Numbered from the stretch's first letter, positions 35,778 through 44,041 are shown. The stretch is DNA of 48,374 bases from JBOGZD01 sp050697155 (GCA_050697155.1 JBOGZD010000005.1:1-48374); one strand, 5' to 3'. The notes: a model not told the origin generated them from the letters alone. A program made the numbers and translations.

Positions 35778-36782
35778 CTACGCGACGATCTCGATCGGCT
35801 CGGCGTCCTTCGCAGCTTCCTCGGGGCTCTCGACCGCCAGCACCGCCTCGAGCGCGGCGATCGCGACCGCGAGCTGCTCGCGGTCGGGCTCGCGGGTGGT
35901 CAGGTTCTGGAGCATCAGGCCCGGCCACATCACCGCCCGCACCCAGCGCTTGCGGCGGTTCTTGCCGGCCCACTTGATCACCTCGTAGGAGAGCCCGGCG
36001 ATCAGCGGGATGCCGAGGATCCGCGAGAGCACCAGCCAGTACCACTCGGGGAGCCCGATCGGGGCGAAGACGAAGATCGCCAGCACCATCACGATCAGCA
36101 GGAAGCTGGTGCCGCACCGCGGGTGCAGGCGCGAGTAGAGCTCGGCGCGGGCCGGGGTCAGCCGGTCGCCGGCCTCGTAGCAGGAGATCGTCTTGTGCTC
36201 GGCCCCGTGGTACTCGAACACCCGGCGCAGATCGCGCAGGCGGCTGATTGCGACGATGTAGCCGATGAAGATCGCCGTCCGCAGGATCCCCTCGACGAGC
36301 CAGAACAGCCAGGCGGAGCCGAGCCAGTCCTTGATCAGGCTGGTGGCGCTGACCGGGACGACGAAGAAGAGGCCGATCGCGAGCGCGAGCGACATCGCGA
36401 TCGTCAGCCCCCACATCCATCCGCCGATCTCGTCCTTGACGCCGTCCTCGTCCTCCTCGAGCTGGGCGTTGGCCGAGATCGCGAGCGCCCGGAACCCGAT
36501 CTTCAGCGACTCGCCGAGCGCGACAACCCCGCGGATCACCGGCCAGCGCAGCACCCGGTGGCGCTTCGCCCACGAGACCAGCGGCTCCGAGGTGACCTCG
36601 ACCTCGCCCTCGGGCACCCGCACGGCCACCGCCCACGTCGAGACGCCGCGCATCATCACGCCCTCGAGCACCGCCTGGCCTCCGATCGGCGCGTCGCGCC
36701 CGGCGACCGGCATCCCGTCCGGCATCCGAGCCCCGTCCAAGTCGGGGCGGCCGTCGGCGCTCAGCTGACCCTTTTCGCTCAA
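35778..36782 (-). CDS. DUF1385 membrane protein (YqhQ-like)
   Basis: A 334-residue protein. GGQAVLEGVMMRGVSTWAVAVR near 35-56 and FEYHGAEHKTISCYE near 189-203 with GTSFLLIVMVLAIFVF are DUF1385 signatures. About four to five membrane helices. Family function is unknown, but it is conserved beside rpmE and prfA in Gram-positive bacteria. It starts 19 bp after the rpmE stop. Confidence 0.92.
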   Translation of the reverse strand: MSEKGQLSADGRPDLDGARMPDGMPVAGRDAPIGGQAVLEGVMMRGVSTWAVAVRVPEGEVEVTSEPLVSWAKRHRVLRWPVIRGVVALGESLKIGFRALAISANAQLEEDEDGVKDEIGGWMWGLTIAMSLALAIGLFFVVPVSATSLIKDWLGSAWLFWLVEGILRTAIFIGYIVAISRLRDLRRVFEYHGAEHKTISCYEAGDRLTPARAELYSRLHPRCGTSFLLIVMVLAIFVFAPIGLPEWYWLVLSRILGIPLIAGLSYEVIKWAGKNRRKRWVRAVMWPGLMLQNLTTREPDREQLAVAIAALEAVLAVESPEEAAKDAEPIEIVA

Positions 36783-36801
36783 AGTGAGGCGCGCGCCCGG
36801 G

Positions 36802-37011
36802 TCAGCCGCGCCGGCTGCGCGCCGCCCGGCGCTTGAAGCGCTCGACCCGGCCCCCGGTGTCGACCAGCTTCTGCTTGCCGGTGTAGAAGGGATGGCAGGC
36901 GGAGCAGATCTCGACGTGCAGCTCGGGCTTGGTCGAGCGGGTGTAGAACTCGTTCCCGCACGAGCAATGGACGTGAGCGAGCACGTACTCGGGGTGGATC
37001 CCGGCCTTCAT
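36802..37011 (-). CDS. rpmE: 50S ribosomal protein L31 (zinc-binding type)
   Basis: A 69-residue protein, MKAGIHPEYVLAHVHCSCGN... with CSC and CSAC as zinc ligands, so it is the C+ form that can be exchanged for a C- paralogue under zinc limitation. FYTGKQKLVDTGGRVERFKRR is the conserved end. Confidence 0.97.
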   Translation of the reverse strand: MKAGIHPEYVLAHVHCSCGNEFYTRSTKPELHVEICSACHPFYTGKQKLVDTGGRVERFKRRAARSRRG

Positions 37012-37047
37012 CCCGACCGATTCTAGCGGCGGGTCGACGCGCTTCGG

Positions 37048-37680
37048 TCAGGACCGAAGCGCGTCCACCAGGGTGCCAAGCGCCTCGCCTGCCTCGATCC
37101 GGGCCCTCCTCGGGTCCGCGGCCCGAGCCACGACCATGGCGAGCTCGTCGAGAGCGCCGAGCAGCAGGTGGGCCAGCGGCTCGATCGGCTGGCGCCGGAT
37201 CTCGCCCGAGTCGATCCCGGTCGCGAGCAGGCCCTTGATCAGGCCGAGGCCGTAGTCGGCGCCGATCTCGCGCCACTCGTCCCAGCCGAGCACGGCGGGC
37301 GCGTCGAGCAGGACGATCCGCTGCACCTCCGGCTCGAGGCAGTGGTCGAGGAACATCTCGGCGCCGGCGCGCATCGTCTCCACCGCGCCGGCCCCCGGCG
37401 AGGCCGCGGCGGCGATCCGCTCCATGAACTCGGTCTCCATCTGCTCGTAGACCGCGCGCAGCAGCTCGCGCTTGCCGCCGAAGTGGTGGTAGAGGGCGCC
37501 ACGGGTGACCCCGGCGCGCTTGACGATCTCCTCGGTGCCGACGCCCGCGTAGCCGTGCTCGGCGAACAGCGCCCGGGCGGCGGCGATCAGCGCCGCGCGG
37601 GTGGCTTCCGAGCGCTCGGCCTGGGTGCGGCGCGTCCCGGTCCCCGAGCGGTCGCCGGATTTCGAGGGGGCAGTTGACAT
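37048..37680 (-). CDS. TetR family transcriptional regulator
   Basis: A 210-residue repressor. The N-terminal helix-turn-helix is ATRAALIAAARALFAEHGYA, then VGTEEIVKRAGVTRGALYHHFGGKREL (about residues 28-72). The C-terminal ligand domain (from about 80) is helical. It is divergent from a SnoaL/SnoaL/hydrolase operon, with two clear palindromes in the 108-bp gap, so it probably represses itself and that operon. Effector unknown. Confidence 0.93.
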   Translation of the reverse strand: MSTAPSKSGDRSGTGTRRTQAERSEATRAALIAAARALFAEHGYAGVGTEEIVKRAGVTRGALYHHFGGKRELLRAVYEQMETEFMERIAAAASPGAGAVETMRAGAEMFLDHCLEPEVQRIVLLDAPAVLGWDEWREIGADYGLGLIKGLLATGIDSGEIRRQPIEPLAHLLLGALDELAMVVARAADPRRARIEAGEALGTLVDALRS

Positions 37681-37690
37681 TCAGACAGTA

Positions 37691-37709
37691 TGTATGTTAC
37701 AAACGTACA
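37691..37709. promoter_or_regulatory. TetR operator-like 19-bp palindrome
   Basis: TGTATGTT-ACA-AACGTACA: eight-base arms with one mismatch, 10 bp upstream of the TetR start codon. The size and symmetry match TetR-family operators. Confidence 0.75.
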
Positions 37710-37738
37710 GCCTGCACGTTAACCGCTGGGCCGGATTT

Positions 37739-37755
37739 ACTACCGCATAGGTAGT
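37739..37755. promoter_or_regulatory. Second palindrome upstream of the SnoaL operon
   Basis: ACTACC-GCATA-GGTAGT, a perfect 6-base inverted repeat about 33 bp before the first gene of the operon. It has a different sequence from the 37691 site, so it may be bound by another regulator or be a stem in the leader. Confidence 0.5.
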
Positions 37756-37788
37756 GAACTCGGCCCACCAAACGCCGGAGAGGAGCCG

Positions 37789-38232
37789 ATGAACCCGACC
37801 GCCCAAGCAACCACCGACCCCGCCCAGCTCGAGGAGCTCATCCAGCGCTACGGCGAGGCCTGGGCGGCGCGAGACGCCGACCTGATCGCCTCGTTTCACG
37901 CCGACGACGGCATCTTCCAGCTCCATTCCGGCGGCGAGCCTGTCCGCGGGCGCGAGGCGATCCGCGACACCTTCGCCGGCTTCCTCGCGCAGTTCCCGGA
38001 CCTCACCTTCACCGAGCAGGAGCTCCTCCCCGCCCCCTGGGGCTGGACCGTCCGCTGGACGATGAGCGGCACCCTGGCGCAGCCGTTCCCGATCGGCGAC
38101 CGGGTCGCCGAGGCAGGCGGGTCGTTCGCGATCGACGCCGTCGACGTGATCACCGCGTCCGCCGGCAGGCTCGACGCGAAGCACACCTACCTCGATTGGG
38201 CGGCGGCGCTCGAGCAGCTCGGTCTCACGTGA
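37789..38232 (+). CDS. SnoaL-like protein 1 of the TetR operon
   Basis: A 147-residue NTF2-fold protein: QLEELIQRYGEAWAARDADLIASFHADDGIFQ, then GREAIRDTFAGFLAQFPDLTFTEQEL and a beta-rich end. SnoaL-like proteins are often cyclases, isomerases or ligand-binding proteins; no catalytic residue can be fixed here. GGAGAGGAG precedes the ATG. Its stop overlaps the next gene by GTGA. Confidence 0.85.
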   Translation: MNPTAQATTDPAQLEELIQRYGEAWAARDADLIASFHADDGIFQLHSGGEPVRGREAIRDTFAGFLAQFPDLTFTEQELLPAPWGWTVRWTMSGTLAQPFPIGDRVAEAGGSFAIDAVDVITASAGRLDAKHTYLDWAAALEQLGLT

Positions 38233-38738
38233 GCGAGGCGAGCGGCATCGCGGACCCGGCAGCGGCCACGAGCACCGACGCGCAGGTCGAGGCCTGGGTC
38301 GGCGAGTTCATCGAGGGCTGGCGGGCGCCGTCGAGCGCGGACGCGTTCGCCGATCACTTCGAGCGCGTCTGCGCCGATGACGTGCGGATGATCCAGCCGC
38401 AGATGCCGACGATCGTCGGCAAGCGGGCGTTTCGCGAGCGCTTCGTTCGGCCGCTGTTCGAGCTCATCCCCGACATCCACGCGACCGTGCATGACTGGGC
38501 GGCAAGCGGCGACGTGATCTTCATCTCGTTCACACTCGAGGGCACGATCGGCGGCAACCGCGTGAGCTGGCCGTGCGTCGACCGGATCGTCCTCCGCGAG
38601 GGCCTTGCGGCCGAGCGCCGCGCGTACTTCGACCCCACCTCGATCCTGCGGGCGGTCGCCACCCGGCCGCGCGCCTGGCCGAAGTTCCTTCGCCTGCAGG
38701 CAACGCAGCTGTTCCAATACCGAACGAAAGGCAACTGA
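38229..38738 (+). CDS. SnoaL-like protein 2 of the TetR operon
   Basis: A 169-residue NTF2-fold protein: QVEAWVGEFIEGWRAPSSADAFADHFERVCADDVRMIQ (seen across residues 20-57), GKRAFRERFVRPLFELIPDIHATVHDW, and a strand-rich half with GNRVSWPCVDRIVL. The GTG at 38229 overlaps the previous stop as GTGA. The upstream in-frame codons lie inside the first gene. Coupled to the hydrolase gene by TGATG. Confidence 0.83.
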   Translation: MSEASGIADPAAATSTDAQVEAWVGEFIEGWRAPSSADAFADHFERVCADDVRMIQPQMPTIVGKRAFRERFVRPLFELIPDIHATVHDWAASGDVIFISFTLEGTIGGNRVSWPCVDRIVLREGLAAERRAYFDPTSILRAVATRPRAWPKFLRLQATQLFQYRTKGN

Positions 38739-39619
38739 TGAGCACCGATGGCACCGCTCCCTCCACGGTCGACGTTCCCCATGGCAGGGTCCGCTACCGG
38801 GCATTCGGCTCGGGCGAGCCGATCGTCTTCGTCCACGGCTACCTGGTCGACGGCCGGATCTGGGACGGCGTCGCCGAGCGCCTCGCGCCCGACTTCAGCT
38901 GCATCGTCCCCGACTGGCCGATGGGCTCGCACCGGGTGGCGATGGACCCCGACGCTGACCTCACCCCGCCCGGAATCGTCGCCACCATCGCCGGCTTCCT
39001 CGACGCGCTCGGCCTCGAGCGGGTGACGGTGGTCGGCAACGACAGCGGCGGAGCGATCTCGCAGATCTTCACCGCGACCCACCCCGATCGGGTCGAGCGC
39101 CTGGTGCTGACCAACTGCGACACCTACGAGCACTTCCCGCCGTTCCCGTTCACCCTGATGGTCTCGGCGGCGCGCCTCCCCGGCGCGATGACCGCGCTCT
39201 CGCTCCCGTTCCGGCTCGGCCCGCTGCGCCGCGCGACCTACGGGCTGTTCGCGGCCGAGAGGATCGATCCCGAGCTGGTCGACTCGTGGATGGAGCCGTC
39301 GCTCGCCGACCCGGCGATCAAGCGCGATACGCAGAAGTTCACCGTCGGCCTGCACAAGCGCTACACCCTCGAGGCCGCCGAGCGCCTGGGCGGGTTCGAG
39401 CGCCCGGTCCTCTTCCCCTGGGGGACGGCGGACCGGTTCTTCAAGCTCTCCCACGCCGAGCGGTTGGCAGGCGCGCTCCCCGACACCCGAATCGTCGAGA
39501 TCCCGGGGGCGAAGACCTTCGTCCAGCTTGACCGCCCCGATGCCGTCGCCGAGGCAATCGCGGAGTTCGTGCGGTCCCAGCCGCAGTCCGCGCGCGCATC
39601 CGCGACAGGCGGCCAGTAA
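38738..39619 (+). CDS. Alpha/beta hydrolase with Asp at the nucleophile site
   Basis: A 293-residue hydrolase. FVHGYLVDGRIWDG near 31-44 is the oxyanion region. The nucleophile elbow is VVGNDSGGAISQ with Asp102 where lipases have Ser, as in epoxide hydrolases and haloalkane dehalogenases. A helical cap lies at about 130-220. Near the C-terminus, where the catalytic His is expected, the sequence reads PGAKTFVQLDRP, without His. So it may work differently or not be a hydrolase. The ATG overlaps the SnoaL stop (TGATG). With two SnoaL proteins and TetR it looks like a small xenobiotic or metabolite-processing operon. Confidence 0.85.
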   Translation: MSTDGTAPSTVDVPHGRVRYRAFGSGEPIVFVHGYLVDGRIWDGVAERLAPDFSCIVPDWPMGSHRVAMDPDADLTPPGIVATIAGFLDALGLERVTVVGNDSGGAISQIFTATHPDRVERLVLTNCDTYEHFPPFPFTLMVSAARLPGAMTALSLPFRLGPLRRATYGLFAAERIDPELVDSWMEPSLADPAIKRDTQKFTVGLHKRYTLEAAERLGGFERPVLFPWGTADRFFKLSHAERLAGALPDTRIVEIPGAKTFVQLDRPDAVAEAIAEFVRSQPQSARASATGGQ

Positions 39620-39631
39620 CGATACGAGCTC

Positions 39632-39675
39632 GGTTGACGACTTAATGGCGCTATAGCACCCATAAGTCGTCAACC
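39632..39675. terminator. Bidirectional terminator-like hairpin
   Basis: GGTTGACGACTTAATGG pairs with CCCATAAGTCGTCAACC (15 of 17) around a 10-base loop, in the 93-bp gap between the converging hydrolase and GNAT genes. It has no T-run, but place and strength fit a bidirectional terminator. The left arm resembles that of the hairpin at 27798. Confidence 0.7.
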
Positions 39676-39712
39676 GTTCATCGGTCGCTCAGTGCGGGCC
39701 GACGGCGCCCGG

Positions 39713-40342
39713 CTAAGAGGGCGTCTGGCGCAAACCCCAGGGCGGGGTCGCGAGCTCGACCGTGCCGCCGGCGGCGACGCGCAGGACGCCGGCCATCTGC
39801 TCGCCGATGCCCGCTCGGGGAAGCTCTACCTCGACCTCGACCATACCGCTCTCGCGAGAGACGGTCCGCACCGGGCCGAGTGCGGCGAGGACGTCGAGCA
39901 TCTGCTCGTTGGAGGCCAGCAGGAGTGCCGTGAAGCGCTCGACGTCCTCCTCGCGCGCTCGCTCGGCGAGCAGCGTGCACAGCGCGGTGCCGAGCCCGCG
40001 GCCCTGCCAGTCGTCGACCACCGTCACCGCCGCCTCGGCGCTGACGCCGTCGGCGAGGCGGACGAAGCGCGCCACCCCGACACCGGTGGTGCCCCCGTCC
40101 GCCTCGTAGGCGATCAAGGCCTCGTGGTCGTGGTGGTCGACCTCGGTCAGGTAGGCGAGCTGGCTATCCGACAGCTCGCCGATCCCGGTCAGGAACCGCT
40201 GGTAGCGCGACTGCTCGCTCAGCCGCTCGAATCCGCGCCGCACCCCCTCCCGATCGCCGGCCGTGATCTGACGGACGACGACGGTCGAGCCGTCGCGGAG
40301 CGCGAGCCGCACCTCGTCCGAGCCGCTCGCTCCGAGTGCCAC
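39713..40342 (-). CDS. GNAT family N-acetyltransferase
   Basis: A 209-residue protein. REGVRRGFERLSEQSRYQRF near 31-50 and VVDDWQGRGLGTALCTLLAERA near 107-128 hold the acetyl-CoA pyrophosphate loop (QGRGLGT). The sequence of the first half resembles the acetyltransferase part of protein-lysine acetyltransferases of the Pat type, and lysine acetylation often controls acyl-CoA enzymes. It lies 12 bp downstream of the ETF-QO gene, which makes that link attractive but unproven. Confidence 0.85.
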   Translation of the reverse strand: MALGASGSDEVRLALRDGSTVVVRQITAGDREGVRRGFERLSEQSRYQRFLTGIGELSDSQLAYLTEVDHHDHEALIAYEADGGTTGVGVARFVRLADGVSAEAAVTVVDDWQGRGLGTALCTLLAERAREEDVERFTALLLASNEQMLDVLAALGPVRTVSRESGMVEVEVELPRAGIGEQMAGVLRVAAGGTVELATPPWGLRQTPS

Positions 40343-40354
40343 GGCCGGACTGTC

Positions 40355-42052
40355 TCAGGTCTCCTGGTACAGCGGCCCGTCGCCGCCCTCGGGCATCGTC
40401 AGGCGGCCGCCCTTGGCGTTGATCGCGCCGCACTGGACGCAGTTCGAGGCGGTGACGTGGACGTCGACCTCCGCCGCCCCGTCGGCGAGCTGGTCCTCGG
40501 GGATCTCGTAGACCTGGGCGGGGCAGAGGTTGACCCAGGTCTTCGCCAGCTCGCGCGGGACGTGGCTCTGGACCCGGACGTGGTTGGGTGCGTCATCCCG
40601 GGTCGCGTTGCCCGAGAGGAAGACCGAGTCGAGCTTGTTGAAGGTGAGCTCGTTGTCGGGCTCCGGATAGCGCTCCGAGGCGCCGCCGTCGGCCATCTCG
40701 ATCTCGGTGTCGGGCTCGTGCTTCCACTTGCCGCCGGGAAACAGGCCTTGGGTGACCTCCATCGCACTGACGATCGCGCCGCCGAGGAAGAAGCCCTTCG
40801 ACAGGGGCTGACGCATGTTGCGGGACCGGAACATGTCCGCCTCGATCGCCGACCTGCGCACGCGCTCGTCGTAGCCGTGGAGGCTGACCTCGTCGCGCTT
40901 CAGCGCCTCGAAGATCGCCTCGGCGGCGTACTTACCCGCGTACATCGCGTAGTGAATGCCCTTCAGCTGCGGCACGTTGACCATGCTCGCGGCATCGCCG
41001 GCGATCGCCATCCCGGGCACCGTGAGGCTGCGCGGCATCGAGTAGTAGCCGCCGGAGGGGATCGTCTTCGCGCCCCAGGCGACGCGCTTGCCCCCCTCGA
41101 GCATCTTGCTGACGAATGGGTGGGTCTTCAGCTCCTGGAGCAGGTCGTGGCAGGAAAGGGTGGAGTCGGTGTAGTCGAGCCCGACCACGATCCCGATCGA
41201 GATCTTGTCCTCGCCCATCGGGTAGATGAAGCTGCCGCCGAACTCATTCCACTTCGCCCGCTTGCGCAGCGGCCAGCCCATCGTGTGGATCACCCGGTCG
41301 AGCGGCTTCTCGACCTCCCAGACCTCCTTCACGCCGAGCTCCCAGCGAACCGGCAGCGAGCCGTGGAGGTCGAAGTGCTCGATCGCGGCCTGGGTCAGGT
41401 GCCCGAGCGTGCCCTCGGCGAGCACGGTCGCCCGTGCGACCACGTCGGAGCCGGGCTCGAAGTTGGGAAGCTCCTCGCCGTCCCTGCCGCGGCCGCGGTC
41501 GCCGGAGCGGATCCCCCTCACGATCCGGTCGGAGACGAGCAGCTTGTCGGCGACCGTCTCGGCGAGAAGGTAGGCGCCCTTCTCCTCGGCCTGCTCGGCG
41601 AGGAAGCGCGACAGCTTCGCGACCGAGATCACGTAGTTGCCGTGGTTGCGGAAGTTGGGCGGCATTGGCTTCAGGGGCAGCGCCATCCGCTTGGTGAGCA
41701 GGTAGACGGCGTCCTTGGTCACCTTCTGGTAGGCGAACGGCCAGTCGTCCGGCTCGAGGTCCGGGAACAGCTCGCGCATCACCTGCGGGCGCAGGTTCGC
41801 GCCGGAGAGCTCGTGCGCGCCCGCGACCTTGCCCTTCTCGAGCACGGCCACGGGCACCTCGCCGAGCTTCTCGGAGAGCTCGGGCTCGTCGGCGAGCAGG
41901 TCGAGGAGCCGATTGGCGCAGGCGAGCCCGGCGGGGCCGCCGCCGACGATCGCGACCCCGACCTCGATCCGCTCGTCCTCGGGATCGGTGGGCTCGGCGA
42001 TCAGCTCACCCGCGTCGAAGGGGGGTGGGTATGCCTTCGGTTGGACTGCCAT
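40355..42052 (-). CDS. Electron-transfer flavoprotein:quinone oxidoreductase
   Basis: A 565-residue membrane-associated flavoprotein that passes electrons from ETF to the quinone pool. FAD site VAIVGGGPAGLACANRLLDL; EGTLGHLTQAAIEHFDL; and GDAASMVNVPQLKGIHYAMY as the second FAD/quinone region. The C-terminal iron-sulfur domain has Cys510, Cys538 and Cys541, but the fourth ligand position is Ile544 (CVQCGAI instead of CxxCxxC). ATG 42052 is preceded by GGAGACCCAT. Operon with etfA and etfB. Confidence 0.93.
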   Translation of the reverse strand: MAVQPKAYPPPFDAGELIAEPTDPEDERIEVGVAIVGGGPAGLACANRLLDLLADEPELSEKLGEVPVAVLEKGKVAGAHELSGANLRPQVMRELFPDLEPDDWPFAYQKVTKDAVYLLTKRMALPLKPMPPNFRNHGNYVISVAKLSRFLAEQAEEKGAYLLAETVADKLLVSDRIVRGIRSGDRGRGRDGEELPNFEPGSDVVARATVLAEGTLGHLTQAAIEHFDLHGSLPVRWELGVKEVWEVEKPLDRVIHTMGWPLRKRAKWNEFGGSFIYPMGEDKISIGIVVGLDYTDSTLSCHDLLQELKTHPFVSKMLEGGKRVAWGAKTIPSGGYYSMPRSLTVPGMAIAGDAASMVNVPQLKGIHYAMYAGKYAAEAIFEALKRDEVSLHGYDERVRRSAIEADMFRSRNMRQPLSKGFFLGGAIVSAMEVTQGLFPGGKWKHEPDTEIEMADGGASERYPEPDNELTFNKLDSVFLSGNATRDDAPNHVRVQSHVPRELAKTWVNLCPAQVYEIPEDQLADGAAEVDVHVTASNCVQCGAINAKGGRLTMPEGGDGPLYQET

Positions 42053-42062
42053 ATGGGTCTCC

Positions 42063-42123
42063 AGTCGCCTGACGCCAGTCGCCAGGCCGTGACTCGACAG
42101 CTGGCGACTGGCGACCGGCGACT
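42063..42123. repeat. AGTCGCC-type hairpin filling the etfA-ETF-QO gap
   Basis: Left arm 42063-42085 and right arm 42101-42123 pair at 21 of 23 positions around a 15-base loop. It lies between the etfA stop and the ETF-QO ribosome site, the same arrangement as in the atp operon. Confidence 0.92.
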
Positions 42124-42126
42124 CGT

Positions 42127-43107
42127 TCAGCCGCCCTTCTTCGCCTTCACCGCTTCCGTCAGCTTGGGCATGATCTTGTGCAGGTCGCCGACCACGCCGA
42201 GGTCGCAGAACTCGAAGATCGGCGCATTCTGGTCCTTGTTGATCGCGAGGATGCTCTCGGAGCTCTGCATGCCGACCTTGTGCTGGATCGCGCCCGAGAT
42301 CCCGACCGCGAGGTAGAGCTTCGGCGCCACCGTCTTGCCCGTCTGGCCGATCTGGGCCGCGTACGGGTACCAGCCCGCGTCGACCACCGCGCGGGTCGCC
42401 GCGACCGCGCCGCCGAGCGCGTCGGCGAGCTCCTCCGCGAGCTTGAAGTTGTCCTTCTCGCCCAGCCCGCGGCCGCCGCCGACGAGGATCTCCGCGTCCT
42501 CGATGTTGACGTCCTCGCCGCGCTGCTCGCCGCGCTCGCGCATCCGCGCCCTCGTCGACCAGTCCGAGAGCTCGACCTCCGTGTCGACGACCTCGGCCCG
42601 CCCGCCCCCGCCCTCGTCGGCGTCGAACGCGTTCAGCCGGCCGATGATGATCCCCGGCTCGTCGACGTAGCCGACGTCGACCACGGCCGAGTCCTGGAGC
42701 ACCGGGCGCTCGGCGACCAGCTTGCCGTCGGCGACCTTGACCGCGGTCACCTCCATCGTCACCCCGGCGTTGAGGCGGGCGGTGAGCCCGGCGCCGATCT
42801 CGAAGCCGAGCAGGCCGCCGCCGAACAGCGCGTAGGAGAAGCCCTCGTCGCCGATCACCTTCGCCATGACGTCGACGATCGGCTGCGCGAGCCCCTCCGG
42901 CGCCGACTTGGCGCGGAAGACCCGCTTCGCGCCGTAGGCGCCGAGCCCGGCGCAGGCGTCGTCGCCGACCTCGCCGACGACCACCGCGGCCGCCTCGCTA
43001 CCCAGCCCGCCGGCCAGGCGGGCCGCCTCGGAGATCGCCCCGAGCGAGTTCTTGTTGAAGTTGCCCTCGTCGTCGTGGAGTGCGTAGACCAGGATTCCGC
43101 CTGCCAT
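42127..43107 (-). CDS. etfA: Electron transfer flavoprotein subunit alpha
   Basis: A 326-residue FAD-binding subunit. GISGAIQHKVGMQSSESILA with INKDQNAPIFEFCDLGVVGD near the C-terminus is the ETF alpha FAD signature. VGGGRGLGEKDNF near 210 is the start of the FAD domain. It receives electrons from acyl-CoA dehydrogenases and hands them to ETF-QO. The 28-bp spacing to etfB and the AAAGGAGACACTG site support one operon. Confidence 0.97.
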   Translation of the reverse strand: MAGGILVYALHDDEGNFNKNSLGAISEAARLAGGLGSEAAAVVVGEVGDDACAGLGAYGAKRVFRAKSAPEGLAQPIVDVMAKVIGDEGFSYALFGGGLLGFEIGAGLTARLNAGVTMEVTAVKVADGKLVAERPVLQDSAVVDVGYVDEPGIIIGRLNAFDADEGGGGRAEVVDTEVELSDWSTRARMRERGEQRGEDVNIEDAEILVGGGRGLGEKDNFKLAEELADALGGAVAATRAVVDAGWYPYAAQIGQTGKTVAPKLYLAVGISGAIQHKVGMQSSESILAINKDQNAPIFEFCDLGVVGDLHKIMPKLTEAVKAKKGG

Positions 43108-43135
43108 CAGTGTCTCCTTTCGGCGGTCATGGGCG

Positions 43136-43927
43136 CTAGATCAGCTTCCTTTCGTCGAGCCACGCGACGATCTTCTCGACCGTCTCCGCCGTGTCCTCGT
43201 CCTCGAAGACCTCCCCCGCCTCCTTCTCCGGCGGCGGGTTGATCTCGAGCACCTGGGTCTTCGAGCCGCTCTCACCGACTCGGTCGCCCTCGATCCCGAC
43301 GTCGCCGGTGGCCTTGGTGTCGAGCGGCTTCTTCTTCGCCCCCATGATCGCCTTCAGCGACGGGTAGCGGGGCTCGTTGATCGCGTCGCCGACCGAGATC
43401 ACCGCCGGCAGGTCGACCTCGACGGTGTCGTAGCCGTACTCGGCCTGGCGCTCGCAGACGAGCTTTCCGTCCTCGACCTCGATCTTGATCACCTGGGTCA
43501 GCGAGGGCATCTTCAGGTGGTCGGCGACAACGGCGCCGATCGTGTAGCACTCGCCGTCGTCGGACTGCTGGCCGAGCAGGACGAGGTCGGGCTGCTCGGA
43601 CTCGAGCACCCTGGCGAGCGCATAGCCGGTCGCGCAGACGTCGGAGCCCTCGAGCGCCGCGTCGGTGAGGTGGACAGAGCGGTCGGCGCCGAGCGCGACC
43701 GCCTTGTGCAGCGCGCGCACCGCCGACTCGGGGCCCATGGTGACGGCGACGATCTCGTCGACGGAGGCGTTGCCGCCCTCGCGGATCTGCATCGCCGCTT
43801 CGATCCCGTGGGTGTCGAACGGGTTCAGGTTCTTCTCGCCGCTGCGGTCAAGCCGCTTGGTGCCCGGATCGATCCGCTTCTGCACGGCGGCGTCCGGAAC
43901 CTCCTTGACGAGACAGCAAATCTTCAA
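43136..43927 (-). CDS. etfB: Electron transfer flavoprotein subunit beta
   Basis: A 263-residue AMP-binding partner of EtfA. MKICCLVKEVPD, NPFDTHGIEAAMQIRE and DLVLLGQQSDDGECYTIGAVVA are family landmarks, and GDAINEPRYPSLKAIMGAKKKP contains the recognition-loop part. Starts at TTG 43927 with AAGGAGG 7 bp before. First gene of the etfB-etfA-ETF-QO-GNAT operon. Confidence 0.97.
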   Translation of the reverse strand: MKICCLVKEVPDAAVQKRIDPGTKRLDRSGEKNLNPFDTHGIEAAMQIREGGNASVDEIVAVTMGPESAVRALHKAVALGADRSVHLTDAALEGSDVCATGYALARVLESEQPDLVLLGQQSDDGECYTIGAVVADHLKMPSLTQVIKIEVEDGKLVCERQAEYGYDTVEVDLPAVISVGDAINEPRYPSLKAIMGAKKKPLDTKATGDVGIEGDRVGESGSKTQVLEINPPPEKEAGEVFEDEDTAETVEKIVAWLDERKLI

Positions 43928-44025
43928 GTCGAGGCCTCCTTCGGGGACTCAGGCGGGGACTCGGTGCTGCCGCGCGGCCGCCGGGGCCACGGGGCGGCGG
44001 GCATGTTACAGGCAACTCCTACCCG

Positions 44026-44041
44026 TTGACTGACCAGTCAA
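44026..44041. promoter_or_regulatory. Palindrome TTGACTGACCAGTCAA upstream of etfB
   Basis: Seven-base arms TTGACTG/CAGTCAA around a 2-base centre, about 100 bp before the etfB start. Sites of this form are typical of TetR-type regulators of fatty-acid breakdown. A possible -10 (TAACAT on the minus strand, 44008-44003) lies downstream. The regulator is not in this window. Confidence 0.65.

Noticed and set aside
39692..42316. 874-codon plus-strand frame opposite the GNAT and ETF-QO genes
   Set aside because: Covers the antisense of two recognised genes and an intergenic hairpin; no motif.
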